The notes beneath the pieces are model-generated. The model saw only the letters and a program-made list of their open reading frames with translations. It did no database searches and was not told where the DNA came from. Of a DNA stretch of 64,000 bases, positions 29,280 to 38,675 are shown one piece after another; positions within the stretch are counted from its first letter, which is position 1; each line of letters opens with the position of its first letter. The stretch is from Cyanodermella asteris (lineage: Eukaryota > Ascomycota > Lecanoromycetes > Ostropales > Stictidaceae), in NCBI GenBank assembly GCA_900618795.1, contig UYJD01000020.1, forward strand, positions 85,827 through 149,826, in the 5' to 3' direction. The translations under genes and the position numbers were made by a program.

Positions 29280-30690
29280 TTCGCATTTTCCCAGGAGATT
29301 GACATGAGAATAATTGATTTTCGGCCAACGAGCACTTTTTACTATATTGGGCATCACGACGGCCTCAGGGACACTAACGCCGACGCATTAGGACAGGAAT
29401 GGACGACCACAATACAAGTCTCGTATATATGCTATCTAGATTTCTACGGTATTCAGTTGCATCGATTACTCAGTCTTGCGATTCAGCTGGGTAGCTGTGT
29501 CAGGATCGTTCCTTTCTAGCAACCGAGAAACTGAATAGTCACGTGATGTGCGGGCTCTCCCGAAAGAATGCCGGAGTGTGGCTAGGCATTGATTTGGCAC
29601 CAACGTGGACCTTTGGCTCTCTGCGTCGTTGCGGAATCAAGCTTCGGCTGTGCTGTTTGACATGGCTTCACAATATGATAATCTCAATGCGCATCGCATT
29701 TGCTGGCTGAGACATGCATTGTGAAGGGGCTTGCTTGGGCGATGCTGCTGCCTCAGCTGCCCCTCCATGGGTGCAGCACTATGCCCAAAATAGACTTGGC
29801 CATGTGAAGGCAGCTACAAACGAACGGTGACTCGTCGGGCACGAGTCACAGGGATCGAGATCGTGAATCGGCCTCGTGCTACTTGGGCATTATGCACAGC
29901 TTGTCTTCCACAAACACGGCTTGTCAATCCTTTTCAGATCAAGTGATCGGCGTGTTGCTGACTAGCTCCCTGAAGGTGCCGCACCATCCCTGAAGTGGAC
30001 ATAGCCGGGCGTAGCCAGCCGGTGCGAGCTCACAGGATGCGAAAGACCGCCATTCTCGGGGTGATAACAGACGGAACCTCGATGGAAGTCGGGCTTACTT
30101 GTATATTACGTGTAAAATCCTGCACTCTACTGCTATCTAATGCATCACGCATGATGTCGCCGACAATGGATCTCAAAGATAGGATGATCGAAGAAATGAT
30201 GGAAGAACGAGACAACCTGGATTATGTCCTGGATGAAATTGAGTCGTACAGCGACAATTATGCATGGTTCGATCCACCTCATTGCGAAAATGTGTCCTCA
30301 TCTGACTGAATACTGTGCAGCCCAGAACCAACCTGTGAACAGGTTCAACTGACGAAGCCCTGCTATGTTAGCCAACATTTCGGTTGGTGTACGGAACACT
30401 CCGCCCCTGCCAACGAGGAAGTACACGGAACATACCAGCGGGTTGAGACTGTAATAAGTCAAAACCACACGGGCAGCATTGAGGAGTCCACGACAAAGTC
30501 GACGCAAACAAGATGCTGCACTCATGTGCGAGAGGACCATCCAGATTGTAGGGTGGTGGTGTCAGGTACAAGCATGAACCGACGTCGCTTTCAATCACTA
30601 ACATCGTAAAGTATTGTTTTCGGAAAACGAACTTCAGGAATACGAACTAGAGCGGTGGGAACGTGATCAGATGGCCAAAGGTTCGCCGTA
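29280..30690. other. long intergenic stretch, no secure gene
   Basis: A CACGTGAT E-box-like site lies near 29540. A plus-strand frame at 29995-30309 ends in an acidic helical segment (DRMIEEMMEERDNLDYVLDE) that might be coding, but no start or family supports it. Otherwise nothing recognised. Confidence 0.35.
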
Positions 30691-30691
30691 A

Positions 30692-31560
30692 TCAATGGTG
30701 CAGATGGGTTTCTTTCCTAACGCTGGGAACGCATCTTATCGTCTTGTTGAGGAGCAGTGAAAGTATCCGGCTGGTTTTGCGGCTGGAAAAAGGTTCCTGG
30801 GACAGCTGTAGCAGGTCCAGATGATCAATGAACCGGATGGTAGTTAGGTCCATCCAAGGGTGTTGCAGTGCGTCTCGTGCAGTCATAAGTTGTGCTGGAT
30901 CCAGATCCATGAAGTGGGTGATGAATTTCGCGAAGAAGGGGTCTATGCCTGGTCAGCGTCTCTTTCTTTCCGCATCATTTGCAAGACCTGCCAATTTTTC
31001 TCTTCGTCGCCAAGATGCTGGGCAAGCCCATTCATCCCACCAGGGTCCCCAAAGTAAGAAACCTGGCGCTGGGGCCGTATGAAAGTAGGCAAAGCACCTT
31101 GGGCTTGGTGCTTTCGAAAATCCTCGTCTTCGCCAAAGACCGTCTTGTCGACCATCGTGTAGATACGCTGCAAGCTTCCTAGCAATTGTAGGGGCATCAT
31201 TACAAGAGACTCACGACTGCGCTAAAAGGGAATATATCGGCTGGCTCGCTGAGTTCGCCTCTGAAGTGTGCTTCCGGACATCGCCAATTATCATTACCAG
31301 CTAGCATACCTTTGATGCATCTCCCTGGAGGACAGTGTGCAGCACTTTCAAGATCGACAATCCAGACGACCTTCAGAATAGGTTCCTGCTCCTGCAGGCC
31401 AGATCAGACCCAGAGGAGGCGTTTGATGCTGGAATACTCCCCGAAGCTGATAGGTCCCACAATCTCTGCAAATCTTCTTGGCGAGATGGGACGCCATTCA
31501 AGAAACCAGACTGAAGCTTCGAAGGAGTTCAAACCGAGCATGAAATGATCGACAGCTCGT
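30692..31560 (-). pseudogene. decayed serine/threonine protein kinase
   Basis: Reading leftward, kinase subdomains VII-XI are recognisable. VVWIVDLESAAH stands in the DFG position. NWRCPEAHFRGELSEPADIF covers the APE helix and the following D-x-W-x-x-G region. RQVSYFGDPGGMNGLAQHLG and FMDLDPAQLMTARDALQHPW close the C-lobe. One 45-50 bp intron (GTGAGT...TTGCAG) is intact after SAV. The frame shifts by one base between DADQ and IDPFF (about 30950). The catalytic loop near 31400-31450 has decayed, and no N-lobe was found before the fragment at 31.6 kb. The gene is a host-type kinase, now truncated and inactive. Confidence 0.65.
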
Positions 31561-31587
31561 CTCGAAGAGTGTTGCAATTGGACTACA

Positions 31588-31933
31588 CCGCCACGATCTC
31601 CAAAGCATGTGGCTGGGAGCTTCTTGGCTAGGCCGCATCACGAAGAATGCCGAGAAGTTCTATCGCGGACAGATGGAAGCCGATGCTCGGCCTATGGTAC
31701 GACGGGAACGATTGCGGACGTATCAATCCCAGGATTGGAAGCGCCTGATCGACAGGGTGGCCGGCGGCAAGAGGAAAAAGCTTCGCACCACGTACGACAA
31801 GTGGTGCAAACACGTTGGACACTGCACAAGGTTGATGGAGGCGTTGGAGGAGATGATGGAGAAGTACAACACAAGTGTGCGGGATCGAAATCGGAAACTC
31901 GTACAACAGCAGATTGTTGGCGGATGGGACTGA
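31588..31933 (+). pseudogene. C-terminal fragment of the 19.6-kb gene family
   Basis: The frame encodes ERLRTYQSQDWKRLIDRVAG and RNRKLVQQQIVGG, aligning with RKLTTYRAKDWERLIDASGG and SRTVVRQQIADG of the 19600-21513 protein over about 90 residues. The repeat-rich N-terminus and tryptophan block are missing. It is a third, partial copy of this family, abutting the kinase relic. Confidence 0.65.
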
Positions 31934-32477
31934 CTGGACGGTTGAGAGTGACTGGAAGGATGGACTGGTGGAAGTTTCCAGAATTTCAAAATGATACTTT
32001 CATTTCCATCGATCTTTCCTACTTTCCCAACCTGCAGCATAGGTTTCTTTGTAGATATATTCGGATCTTGGTGCGCGATGAGATCACACGCGGAAAGCCC
32101 GCACATATTGAATTATTGGCTACGCAACGGCAACGCCATACTCAGGAGTGAAGGGCAGACGTTCAAACGAGGATCCTACAACGGTGATGTGGCGCGGCAT
32201 AGCTGGTGGCTGACGGGCGGATTTTGCGCGCAAAATCCGCGGCTATCGCCGGCTGGCTGCGGGAAATCAGCCTTGGCGGTACTGATCATTGTAGGTGCGC
32301 TACATACAGCTGGACCTGTGTAGCGAGCCACATTCTGGTGGCGCTTTGCTACTCTCTAGAATTCTACATCCCTCAACAAAACGAAAAACGAAATTGACGC
32401 AAAACAAATGATGGGTATAAAGCTGTCGTTTCTCATCATGGCAAAGGCAGAGCAATCATGGCAAAAGCAGAGAAACC
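31934..32477. other. intergenic, upstream of mini-MADS copy 2
   Basis: Contains a 24-bp perfect palindrome at 32217-32240 and two 20-nt-spaced upstream ATGs at 32438 and 32458. No gene recognised. Confidence 0.4.
32217..32240. repeat. 24-bp perfect palindrome
   Basis: The left arm GCGGATTTTGCG is the exact reverse complement of the right arm, with no spacer. The flanks continue with weaker inverted similarity. It could be a cruciform, a protein-binding site or the joined ends of a small transposable element. Confidence 0.8.
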
Positions 32478-32805
32478 ATGTCAAGAGCTCAACGGCAAAG
32501 TTTCTCCAAGCGCAAGAGAACCCTCTTCAAAAAAGCACACGAGCTTGCCGAACACTGTGACGTGGAAGTAGCCCTATTCGTACAGAAGAACGGTCGATTC
32601 TACGTCTATCGGACCAATGCCCAAGAATCCTGGCCACCATCAGTGGCCAGCATCGTGCGTGTCAGCGCCAGCCCGGAAAGACCTGACTGACACCTTCCAG
32701 AGGCGAATGTTTCCACCTCCAGTCGAGCTTGATCCCACCACGTTAACGGCTGGTCAGCCCCCGGGGCGTGGCGCTGGACTTCAGGTTGAAGAAGGCGATG
32801 AATAA
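32478..32805 (+). CDS. miniature MADS-box-like protein (copy 2)
   Basis: Exons 32478-32654 and 32701-32805, joined in phase 0 over a 46-bp intron, give 93 aa. Exon 1 is a compact MADS-like domain (RQSFSKRKRTLFKKAHELAE, then CDVEVALFVQKNGRFYVY, then SWPPSV). Exon 2 begins RRMFPPPVELDP, the tail motif shared by all three copies. The start is preceded by ATGs exactly 20 and 40 nt upstream, both out of frame and opening reading frames that overlap the gene, so translation may be repressed or leaky. The basic helix and KKAxEL core are closer to canonical MADS sequence than in copy 1. Probably nuclear and DNA-binding; targets unknown. Confidence 0.72.
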
Positions 32806-33010
32806 GTCTGCTTGTTGGTGGTGGTGGTAGTCATGACTGCTGGTTTGGATGGCTGGTCTCTCGCTGGATCTGTAACGTGCATTGCATTGCACTTGCTGAC
32901 TACAGCTACTGAAGCGAAAAGTGAATCGAAGCCTAAATTAAGATGATTATGCAGACAAGTGCCCGTCACGTCGATGTGCATTTCCATGGCTTTACAGATG
33001 AAAGCTTCAT

Positions 33011-33228
33011 CAGACGTGACGCCAACCTCCAGTCGTGTACACCGTCAACACCCCGGTGCCCGCGTTGCACCTATCGGAGATCTTAGAGCACAGTTCTTAA
33101 ATTGCAGGTAATGTTAGGTAAGCTTGTGAATGTGTGCGACGCAGGCTTGTTGAGACTTTCTTGGGCTGCCTGTAACGCGAACACGGGCGGTTGACGGTGT
33201 AAGCGACCAAAGGTCGACGTCACGTCTG
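33011..33228. mobile_element. foldback (MITE-like) element
   Basis: The left arm at 33011-33072 (cagacgtgacgcc...tacaccgtcaac...cgcgttgcacc) is an imperfect inverted copy of the right arm at 33169-33228. They share cagacgtgacg at the outer ends and acaccgtcaac in the middle, with about 96 bp between arms. There is no coding capacity. This fits a miniature inverted-repeat element or a hairpin. No target-site duplication was confirmed. Confidence 0.55.
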
Positions 33229-33563
33229 AAAGTTGGCGTCTTTAGTCGAAAACTCCTCATAGACATTGGTTTTGCTCCGCTCCGTTTCCGCGGACGCCTC
33301 TTTGCAAATCGCAGGCTGTGTTGGTGGTCAACTGCTCGAATTCGTCGAGCGCATCTTTGCTAATGCTGAGACTTTGTCTGCCAAGCTCATTGAGCCTCGT
33401 TATCGTGGTCCAGATCGGTCCACGCACGCCACTTGTCACATAAACAGGATATCGGTGGCTGCGAAAATATGAAGTGATGTACAAAATTTGTGTGGGTGGC
33501 AGTACATCTCGTGGACAAGCACAGCTGTTGCACAACAAACTAAACGTTCCTCAAGCCCGCGCG

Positions 33564-33836
33564 TCAGGTGTGAGCCATCCACCAATTTGAGCGACTCGAG
33601 AAAAGATCGCTAGATAGAATAGATGATATAGATGAGAAACTTGAACAGGTCGTTGCCAACCAAAGGTTACATGACCGCCTCTCTGGGGATGCTCTTGTGG
33701 AGAAGAACTGAAGTATCTTTCTATCAGGTTTCTCGGTCTGGGTGAAGGTTGGACACTCGGAAAGCTCATTGCTGAGTATATAAGGGGGAAATGCGAAGGT
33801 AACAATGAGAACAACGCTGACGATACTCAGCTTCAT
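33564..33836 (-). CDS. possible small secreted protein
   Basis: From the ATG at 33836 the frame gives 90 aa with a classic signal-peptide start (MKLSIVSVVLIVTFAFPPYI) and three cysteines in the mature part. A TATA-like tatataag lies near 33778, inside the frame, which is unhelpful. Small secreted proteins are frequent in accessory regions. The C-terminal half is serine-rich low complexity, and the frame could instead be the first exon of a longer gene or chance. No family recognised. Confidence 0.3.
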   Translation of the reverse strand: MKLSIVSVVLIVTFAFPPYILSNELSECPTFTQTEKPDRKILQFFSTRASPERRSCNLWLATTCSSFSSISSILSSDLFSSRSNWWMAHT

Positions 33837-33839
33837 TAC

Positions 33840-34557
33840 TTGCGGCCATTCTTTTTGCACTCTAGGCAGCTTTCGCGTGTATCACCCCAAAGTTGGCTAC
33901 CTTGCAAATTTGATGACCGATCCCTCGTCTACCTTGAATCAGGTTGTCACTAATCTGAACTTGCAGATAGAGTTGTGATGGCGCATTAGTCATAATTCAT
34001 CACGTGATATTCCCGATACCTGCCTAATGCAGACATCGCCTTGATCATGTATGAAAATATGAGTGCATTGACGAAGGTATATGTGCTTCGCGCCGACAGA
34101 CTAGACTATGGCTGCTCCGTCAGTATCATCAATGATGACTGTCGAATATTCATTGGCTCCGACAGTGCCAGATGTGTTTGCATAAAGAGATGCAGGTGCA
34201 ATGTTGTGTTGCGAAGCCGTGAAGTACGGCTTCGCGTCCTAGTGTGCAAAAGAGATGGCCAAATATCTTGGCAAAACAAACTAACGAATAAGAGAATTCG
34301 CACGTCATCAATGATTGCGTAACTGGACTCCACGGTCAACCAGAAATAGCACCCCCAAAAATTGTAGAATCGGATTCCACAATTTATGACACGCAGTCAG
34401 GCGGGGGGAAGAAAGAATGTTGATGCATGAGCCCGGGGACTGAAGTTTCCATCGGCTTCGACGGCGCGCAGAATCCGACCGAAGCGCGTTACCAATCAAA
34501 GCGCAAAATAGGCGAGTATAAGTACAACGACCCTCTCATGGCACCATCTCAGCAACC
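33840..34557. other. intergenic, upstream of mini-MADS copy 3
   Basis: Contains a palindromic ATCACGTGAT near 34010 and, at 34470-34505, a block with ccgaccgaagcgc and caatcaaagcgcaaaa that recurs near 38530-38590. No gene recognised. Confidence 0.35.
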
Positions 34558-34887
34558 ATGTCCAGAGCATTAAATCAAAAATTCTCCAAGCGCAGAAAGT
34601 CCCTCTTTGGCAAATCACATGACCTCGCTAAATGCTGCGTGGTGAAAGTAGCTTTGGTGGTGCAGAAGAATGGTCAGTTCTATGTCTATCGTTCCAGTAC
34701 CGAAGAATCTTGGCCGCCGTCCGTGTCAAGCATTGTGAGTTCAGTGCCAGGTTCGCAAGACAATGCTGACATGTTGCAGAAACAGACGTTTCCTCCTGTT
34801 GAGTTTGACGCAGAAGCAATGTCGTTCAATCGGGCTGCCACGTCACAGGCTCGGAAATCAAATACCCAATCACAGTCAATGCCATGA
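34558..34887 (+). CDS. miniature MADS-box-like protein (copy 3)
   Basis: Exons 34558-34734 and 34780-34887, joined in phase 0 over a 45-bp intron, give 94 aa. Exon 1 has the same 59 codons as copy 2 and reads NQKFSKRRKSLFGKSHDLAK, then KVALVVQKNGQFYVYRS and SWPPSV. Exon 2 starts KQTFPPVEFDAEAMSF and ends with a Ser/Gln-rich tail (KSNTQSQSMP). An out-of-frame ATG exactly 20 nt upstream opens an 11-codon frame that overlaps the start, the same spacing as in copy 2. The conserved exon length, intron phase and tail motif in three diverged copies argue that these are real genes under constraint. Likely nuclear. Confidence 0.72.
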   Translation: MSRALNQKFSKRRKSLFGKSHDLAKCCVVKVALVVQKNGQFYVYRSSTEESWPPSVSSIVSSVPGSQDNADMLQKQTFPPVEFDAEAMSFNRAATSQARKSNTQSQSMP

Positions 34888-35603
34888 TTATCGAATTTGA
34901 TGACACCGTCTCCTCGTGCGTTGAGTCTCAGTGCTCGCCTCGAGAAGCCTGATATTCTGCTGCTATATTTACAGTCTCGCAAATCCAGCTCGTCGTGTGA
35001 AGGCACGGAACTCATTTCCTGTAGCGAATGACCTCAATGCATGTCAACGTCAACTTCCTTGTAACACAATGCAACCCTCTTTTGCCGATTTGTGTGTTCG
35101 AAGGCCGAAGGTAACTTCACAATCACGTTTGGTTTACAGTAGAGTGAATGAACTGCAACGCACTGAGAGGATTCAATGACTGATGCTGAGCCGGAAGGGT
35201 GGAGGTCTCAACGAACGGACGACATTGCCTGGGATGTGTACCCATCGGACATCTTGACTGCTCAAGGCCGAGACTTGCCGAGCGCTCGTGCCAGGTTGCA
35301 TTGAGCACATGTCACGTGGCCGATTGGTTCAATCATTAGCAGGCAGCGAAGAAGACATTGTTAGTCATCAATTGTTCTCACGTGATACTCTTAGCTGTAG
35401 TCGATATGACAGATGATAAACAAATGGAAGCCCAGTAGCACCAGATTGTCTCGACTGAAAACGACTTAGATGAAAATCTCAGAAGAGCCTATGTGCGCCA
35501 ACCCCACACAAGTAACACCAAATCAATCAATAGAAACGGCAAAACGATACCAGACTGGTGAGAGGTCTCCGACATCTGATCACGTCAATAACTCGAAATT
35601 AAC
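34888..35603. other. intergenic, no gene recognised
   Basis: Two CACGTG-containing sites (near 35312 and 35379). Open frames are short and without motif. Confidence 0.35.
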
Positions 35604-36236
35604 TCATGGTAGGCAACAAGCTTGGTACGCCTTGACCAAATGTGTGTAACAAGTAACCTGGTTCTCCAGGTCCAACAGCTGGCGATTCCGTCTGTAAATC
35701 GCCTGCGCCTCTAGATCAAGCTGCTTCCTTTTCTGCTGCAAAGTTTTCATCTCAGTCGAGACAACAGTCCTCAGCGCAACTACCTCTTGTGTGCAGCACA
35801 TTATCCTGATCTCGAGTTGACTGAAAAATGCGTTCATGATAGCAGGATTATCGAATTGGATGCTTCCTGGAAATGTGAATTCGTGTGTGTTGAACGATTG
35901 GCTGGCGTCTGGATATGCGGCATCGAAATTGAATGAGGTATGATTCGTCGTGCCTTGATCTAAGATCCCAGTATGATGAGAATTGATCCCCATGGTCGGT
36001 TGTGAATCGTGTTGATAGTTCTGGGCGGAGTGTGAGGCGTTGAGATGCTGTCCTATCATGGAAGAACCACCAGAATGTGACGCAGAGCCTCTGTCCGTCT
36101 CTGCTAGTTCAGGGGCACGAGAAACCCCGGGGGTTGTTTGGTAGCTCCTGGGTTGAGTGTCGAAGCTTTGAGAGTTGAGAGCCGGAGCCGGTGCGGCCGG
36201 CAAGCTTTGTGTGTTTGAGATGGAATACGGCTTCAT
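35604..36236 (-). CDS. coiled-coil protein, companion family
   Basis: The frame gives 210 aa from ATG 36236, which directly follows an acceptor-like CTCAGT, so it may be an exon of a longer gene. The N-terminal 130 residues are Ser/Gln/His/Asn-rich and disordered (MKPYSISNTQSLPAAPAPAL). The C-terminal 80 form a long helix with heptad character (FSQLEIRIMCCTQEVVALRT, then KTLQQKRKQLDLEAQAIYRR). Architecture and local sequence relate it to the 23065-23555 gene and to the fragment at 26.9 kb. The tail of mini-MADS copy 3 (SNTQSQSMP) resembles its start (SNTQSLPA), hinting that MADS and coil parts were once one gene. Function unknown; possibly a transcriptional partner. Confidence 0.55.
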   Translation of the reverse strand: MKPYSISNTQSLPAAPAPALNSQSFDTQPRSYQTTPGVSRAPELAETDRGSASHSGGSSMIGQHLNASHSAQNYQHDSQPTMGINSHHTGILDQGTTNHTSFNFDAAYPDASQSFNTHEFTFPGSIQFDNPAIMNAFFSQLEIRIMCCTQEVVALRTVVSTEMKTLQQKRKQLDLEAQAIYRRNRQLLDLENQVTCYTHLVKAYQACCLP

Positions 36237-36805
36237 ACTGAGTCGTTAGTCTGTCTCGCTGGTCGAGGAGAGAGCGAGTCAATACTAGCTATATGTACCC
36301 AGAAGCTCCTGGGACTTCGTTGATGGGGACAATTGACGACCGATATCAGCCTTGCCGCCACGTCTCTCCCGATAGAGACTTGCCGTCCAGTCTCCGACCA
36401 GCTGAACTCCACGGAGACCGGCATCGCCGAAACTGTCCTGGGTTCCGACGGCCACGGCCAGTCATCTATTTCCGGCCCGGCCCACCTGACGAGCTGTCTG
36501 AGGCAGTGTTGGCAACATCCATTTCCACACCATTACCCATTGGCTCCGGAGTAACCGATGACGATCGCACAAGGCATACTCTCAAGAAGTGTTAGGCACA
36601 GCTTGTTGGAATCAATGGTTCTGATCAGGGCGGAAGATGTTGCGTTGTAGTGTTGGCTGTGAATTACAAGTATCAGTGCCAGCTTTGGTTGGATGAGGCT
36701 GAATATGCCCCTGGTTGCATCATCGTGGTGAGTCTCTGTGTCAGGGACAAGCGCATGTCCGAGGCAGTGTGCTCGTGTGTCGTATACAAATACGGCGTGT
36801 CCACC
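36237..36805. promoter_or_regulatory. divergent intergenic region
   Basis: Lies between the coiled-coil gene (minus) and the 518-aa gene (plus). Open frames on both strands show no motif. Confidence 0.3.
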
Positions 36806-38362
36806 ATGTCTGATCTCGAAGAGCAGTACCTCCTCATCTCTCAGACTCACAATTACGATCAGAATCTACCGAGTACAGAAAGCACCATGCTGTACAGCAT
36901 CTTTCGGCATTGCCTCGGCCCTCGCAGCAAGACCAAACCCGTCATGGGATCTACGAGGACAAGGAAGCTGCGTCAACAGCTCTTCGACGACCACGGTCGT
37001 TCAATACCAGGACCAGAATTAGACCGGGCAATTTTGTTCTCCTTGCCTTCTCAGCAATATCTCACGCGCATCGCCTCGGCCTTCGACCAGGAAATCGAAT
37101 GGCTGAAAGATGTCCCCGATGCCACCCCAGAAAGGGGTCCAAGATCCAGCTATCATGATCGATTCGAACACCCTTCCATCGCTACTTGTGGCCAGAAATA
37201 TCTCGAGGTAGATCGCCTGCTTGTGAGCTTCGAGCGACTTTATCACATCGTCCGAGGTGATCACGTCGCATTCATCCGCGGTCAGCAAGATCGATCACTC
37301 CCTCTCGAGGCTTTCAATCAGTACCGCCGAAAATTCCTTCACGATATTGGCGACTCCAACGGTCTTTGGCTGCTTGTGAATTTGCTCGCTATCAGCGATC
37401 TAGGCAAGACCCAGGAAGTCAAGCGGAGACTTTCAGCAGCTGGCCGACCTTTGGGTGATCACGACGCCATCTTGTTCGATTTTTTCAAGGTCTGCGACCT
37501 CGAAGTTCTAACAGCCTTCGATACCGATGAGCGTGACACAATCTTTCGGATCCTGCAGCTTTCCAGCGTCTTCAACATGAGCCAACTTGTCCAAGGCGAG
37601 AACGTTCCCGGGCACCTACGAGCAGTCAAGGAAGTGCTACAAAATGATCAAAGAGCGCTGAAGTTCGAGACTTTGAAATGTGATCTCGATGTCATGGGTG
37701 CAACAGGAAGATTATCCGGGTGTCTCTGGAGAGAGGACGTGCAACGAATGCACGCTGCCGCAAAGCAGAGCATGGAGGCTGCATTGAATGGCAATAATCT
37801 CGATGACGCTTATCAGGTAGTTCTGAAAGAGCGTCTCGATATTGCATTCGACAGTTCCCGAACGTTTGATCTGACTGATCCTGTGGACTATGCTTTTGCA
37901 AGACTGCTGTGTCTTGGCCGTGTCAACAGCATCGAACGAGCCGAGGAATACCGCAACGCGCTCGACAGGCTCGACAGAATATACGTCACGGACACTCTGG
38001 ACACTACTGAAGACTTTACACAAACCTACGAGGAAATGTTGGTGAGCGGCCTGACACTGAAGGGCCTGGACCAAGAGCAGAGAATCGTTCTGTATTATGG
38101 GCCAGCAGTCTTCGCAAATTTACCCAGGTTTGAGTGCAGTGAAATGAGGATAGAGGCTTTGGCAGCGGTCTTTAGGCTCCTCGCAAGAGGCCTATGGAAA
38201 GCTCAAGAGCCTTTCGCGAGAAATCCGCAAATCCACCTCAGGTCAGCAGCCGAGTTTGTCAGGAGTCAGAGGTTTTTGGAGAGCCCTGCAAGCCTGGATA
38301 CATTACGGGCTGTCTGGCCAGCAAAACCCGCAATGGACACCAAATCGGTTAACCAGCGATGA
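36806..38362 (+). CDS. uncharacterised 518-aa protein beside viperin island
   Basis: Start chosen at ATG 36806 (CCACCATGTC context); the product is 518 aa, soluble and mostly helical. Residues 130-230 contain HDRFEHPSIATC, then WLLVNLLAISDLGKTQEVKR and GDHDAILFDFF. The spacing of SDLGK and HD is reminiscent of HD-superfamily phosphohydrolases (HDxGK...HD), but the first histidine is serine and I do not claim activity. The rest is unrecognised. In the last 40 codons a second frame (38310-38450) continues with protein-like sequence (DDPALETLIRVAYPEPSF), so the true C-terminus may differ by an intron or a frameshift. It converges on the CYTH triphosphatase (313 bp apart). An HD-type nucleotide hydrolase would fit the neighbouring nucleotide enzymes, but this is speculation. 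Confidence 0.6.
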   Translation: MSDLEEQYLLISQTHNYDQNLPSTESTMLYSIFRHCLGPRSKTKPVMGSTRTRKLRQQLFDDHGRSIPGPELDRAILFSLPSQQYLTRIASAFDQEIEWLKDVPDATPERGPRSSYHDRFEHPSIATCGQKYLEVDRLLVSFERLYHIVRGDHVAFIRGQQDRSLPLEAFNQYRRKFLHDIGDSNGLWLLVNLLAISDLGKTQEVKRRLSAAGRPLGDHDAILFDFFKVCDLEVLTAFDTDERDTIFRILQLSSVFNMSQLVQGENVPGHLRAVKEVLQNDQRALKFETLKCDLDVMGATGRLSGCLWREDVQRMHAAAKQSMEAALNGNNLDDAYQVVLKERLDIAFDSSRTFDLTDPVDYAFARLLCLGRVNSIERAEEYRNALDRLDRIYVTDTLDTTEDFTQTYEEMLVSGLTLKGLDQEQRIVLYYGPAVFANLPRFECSEMRIEALAAVFRLLARGLWKAQEPFARNPQIHLRSAAEFVRSQRFLESPASLDTLRAVWPAKPAMDTKSVNQR

Positions 38363-38519
38363 CCCGGCGCTTGAAACTTTGATTCGGGTAGCATACCCCG
38401 AGCCCAGTTTCAACATTTCTGAAGTAGGGGAAGGAATCAAAGAGGAATGAGAGCAAATGCTGAATATTACAGCGATGAGTCGTGTAAACCATTCTCTTCC
38501 TGACCAAGCACTGCATATT

Positions 38520-38645
38520 GAACATTATATGAACTCCGACCGAAGCGCAAAACGAGTTGAAGCGCAATATCAATCAGAGCGCAAAACAAGCTTTGCCATG
38601 GAGACTTGCTTTGCCATGGAAACTTGCTTTGCCATGGAGGGTTGA
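38520..38645. repeat. promoter-like block and 18-bp tandem repeat
   Basis: The block ccgaccgaagcgc with caatcagagcgcaaaa recurs from upstream of mini-MADS copy 3. It is followed by three tandem copies of an 18-bp unit, CTTTGCCATGGAGACTTG, each containing an ATG. This looks like the promoter and leader of a lost mini-MADS unit. It lies between the convergent ends of the 518-aa gene and the CYTH gene. Confidence 0.5.
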
Positions 38646-38675
38646 GATGAAGCTCTTCCGTGGTACACACCGTGT

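Noticed and set aside
29995-30309. 104-codon plus-strand frame with an acidic helix
   Set aside because: No start context, family or splice support; noted only in the intergenic entry.
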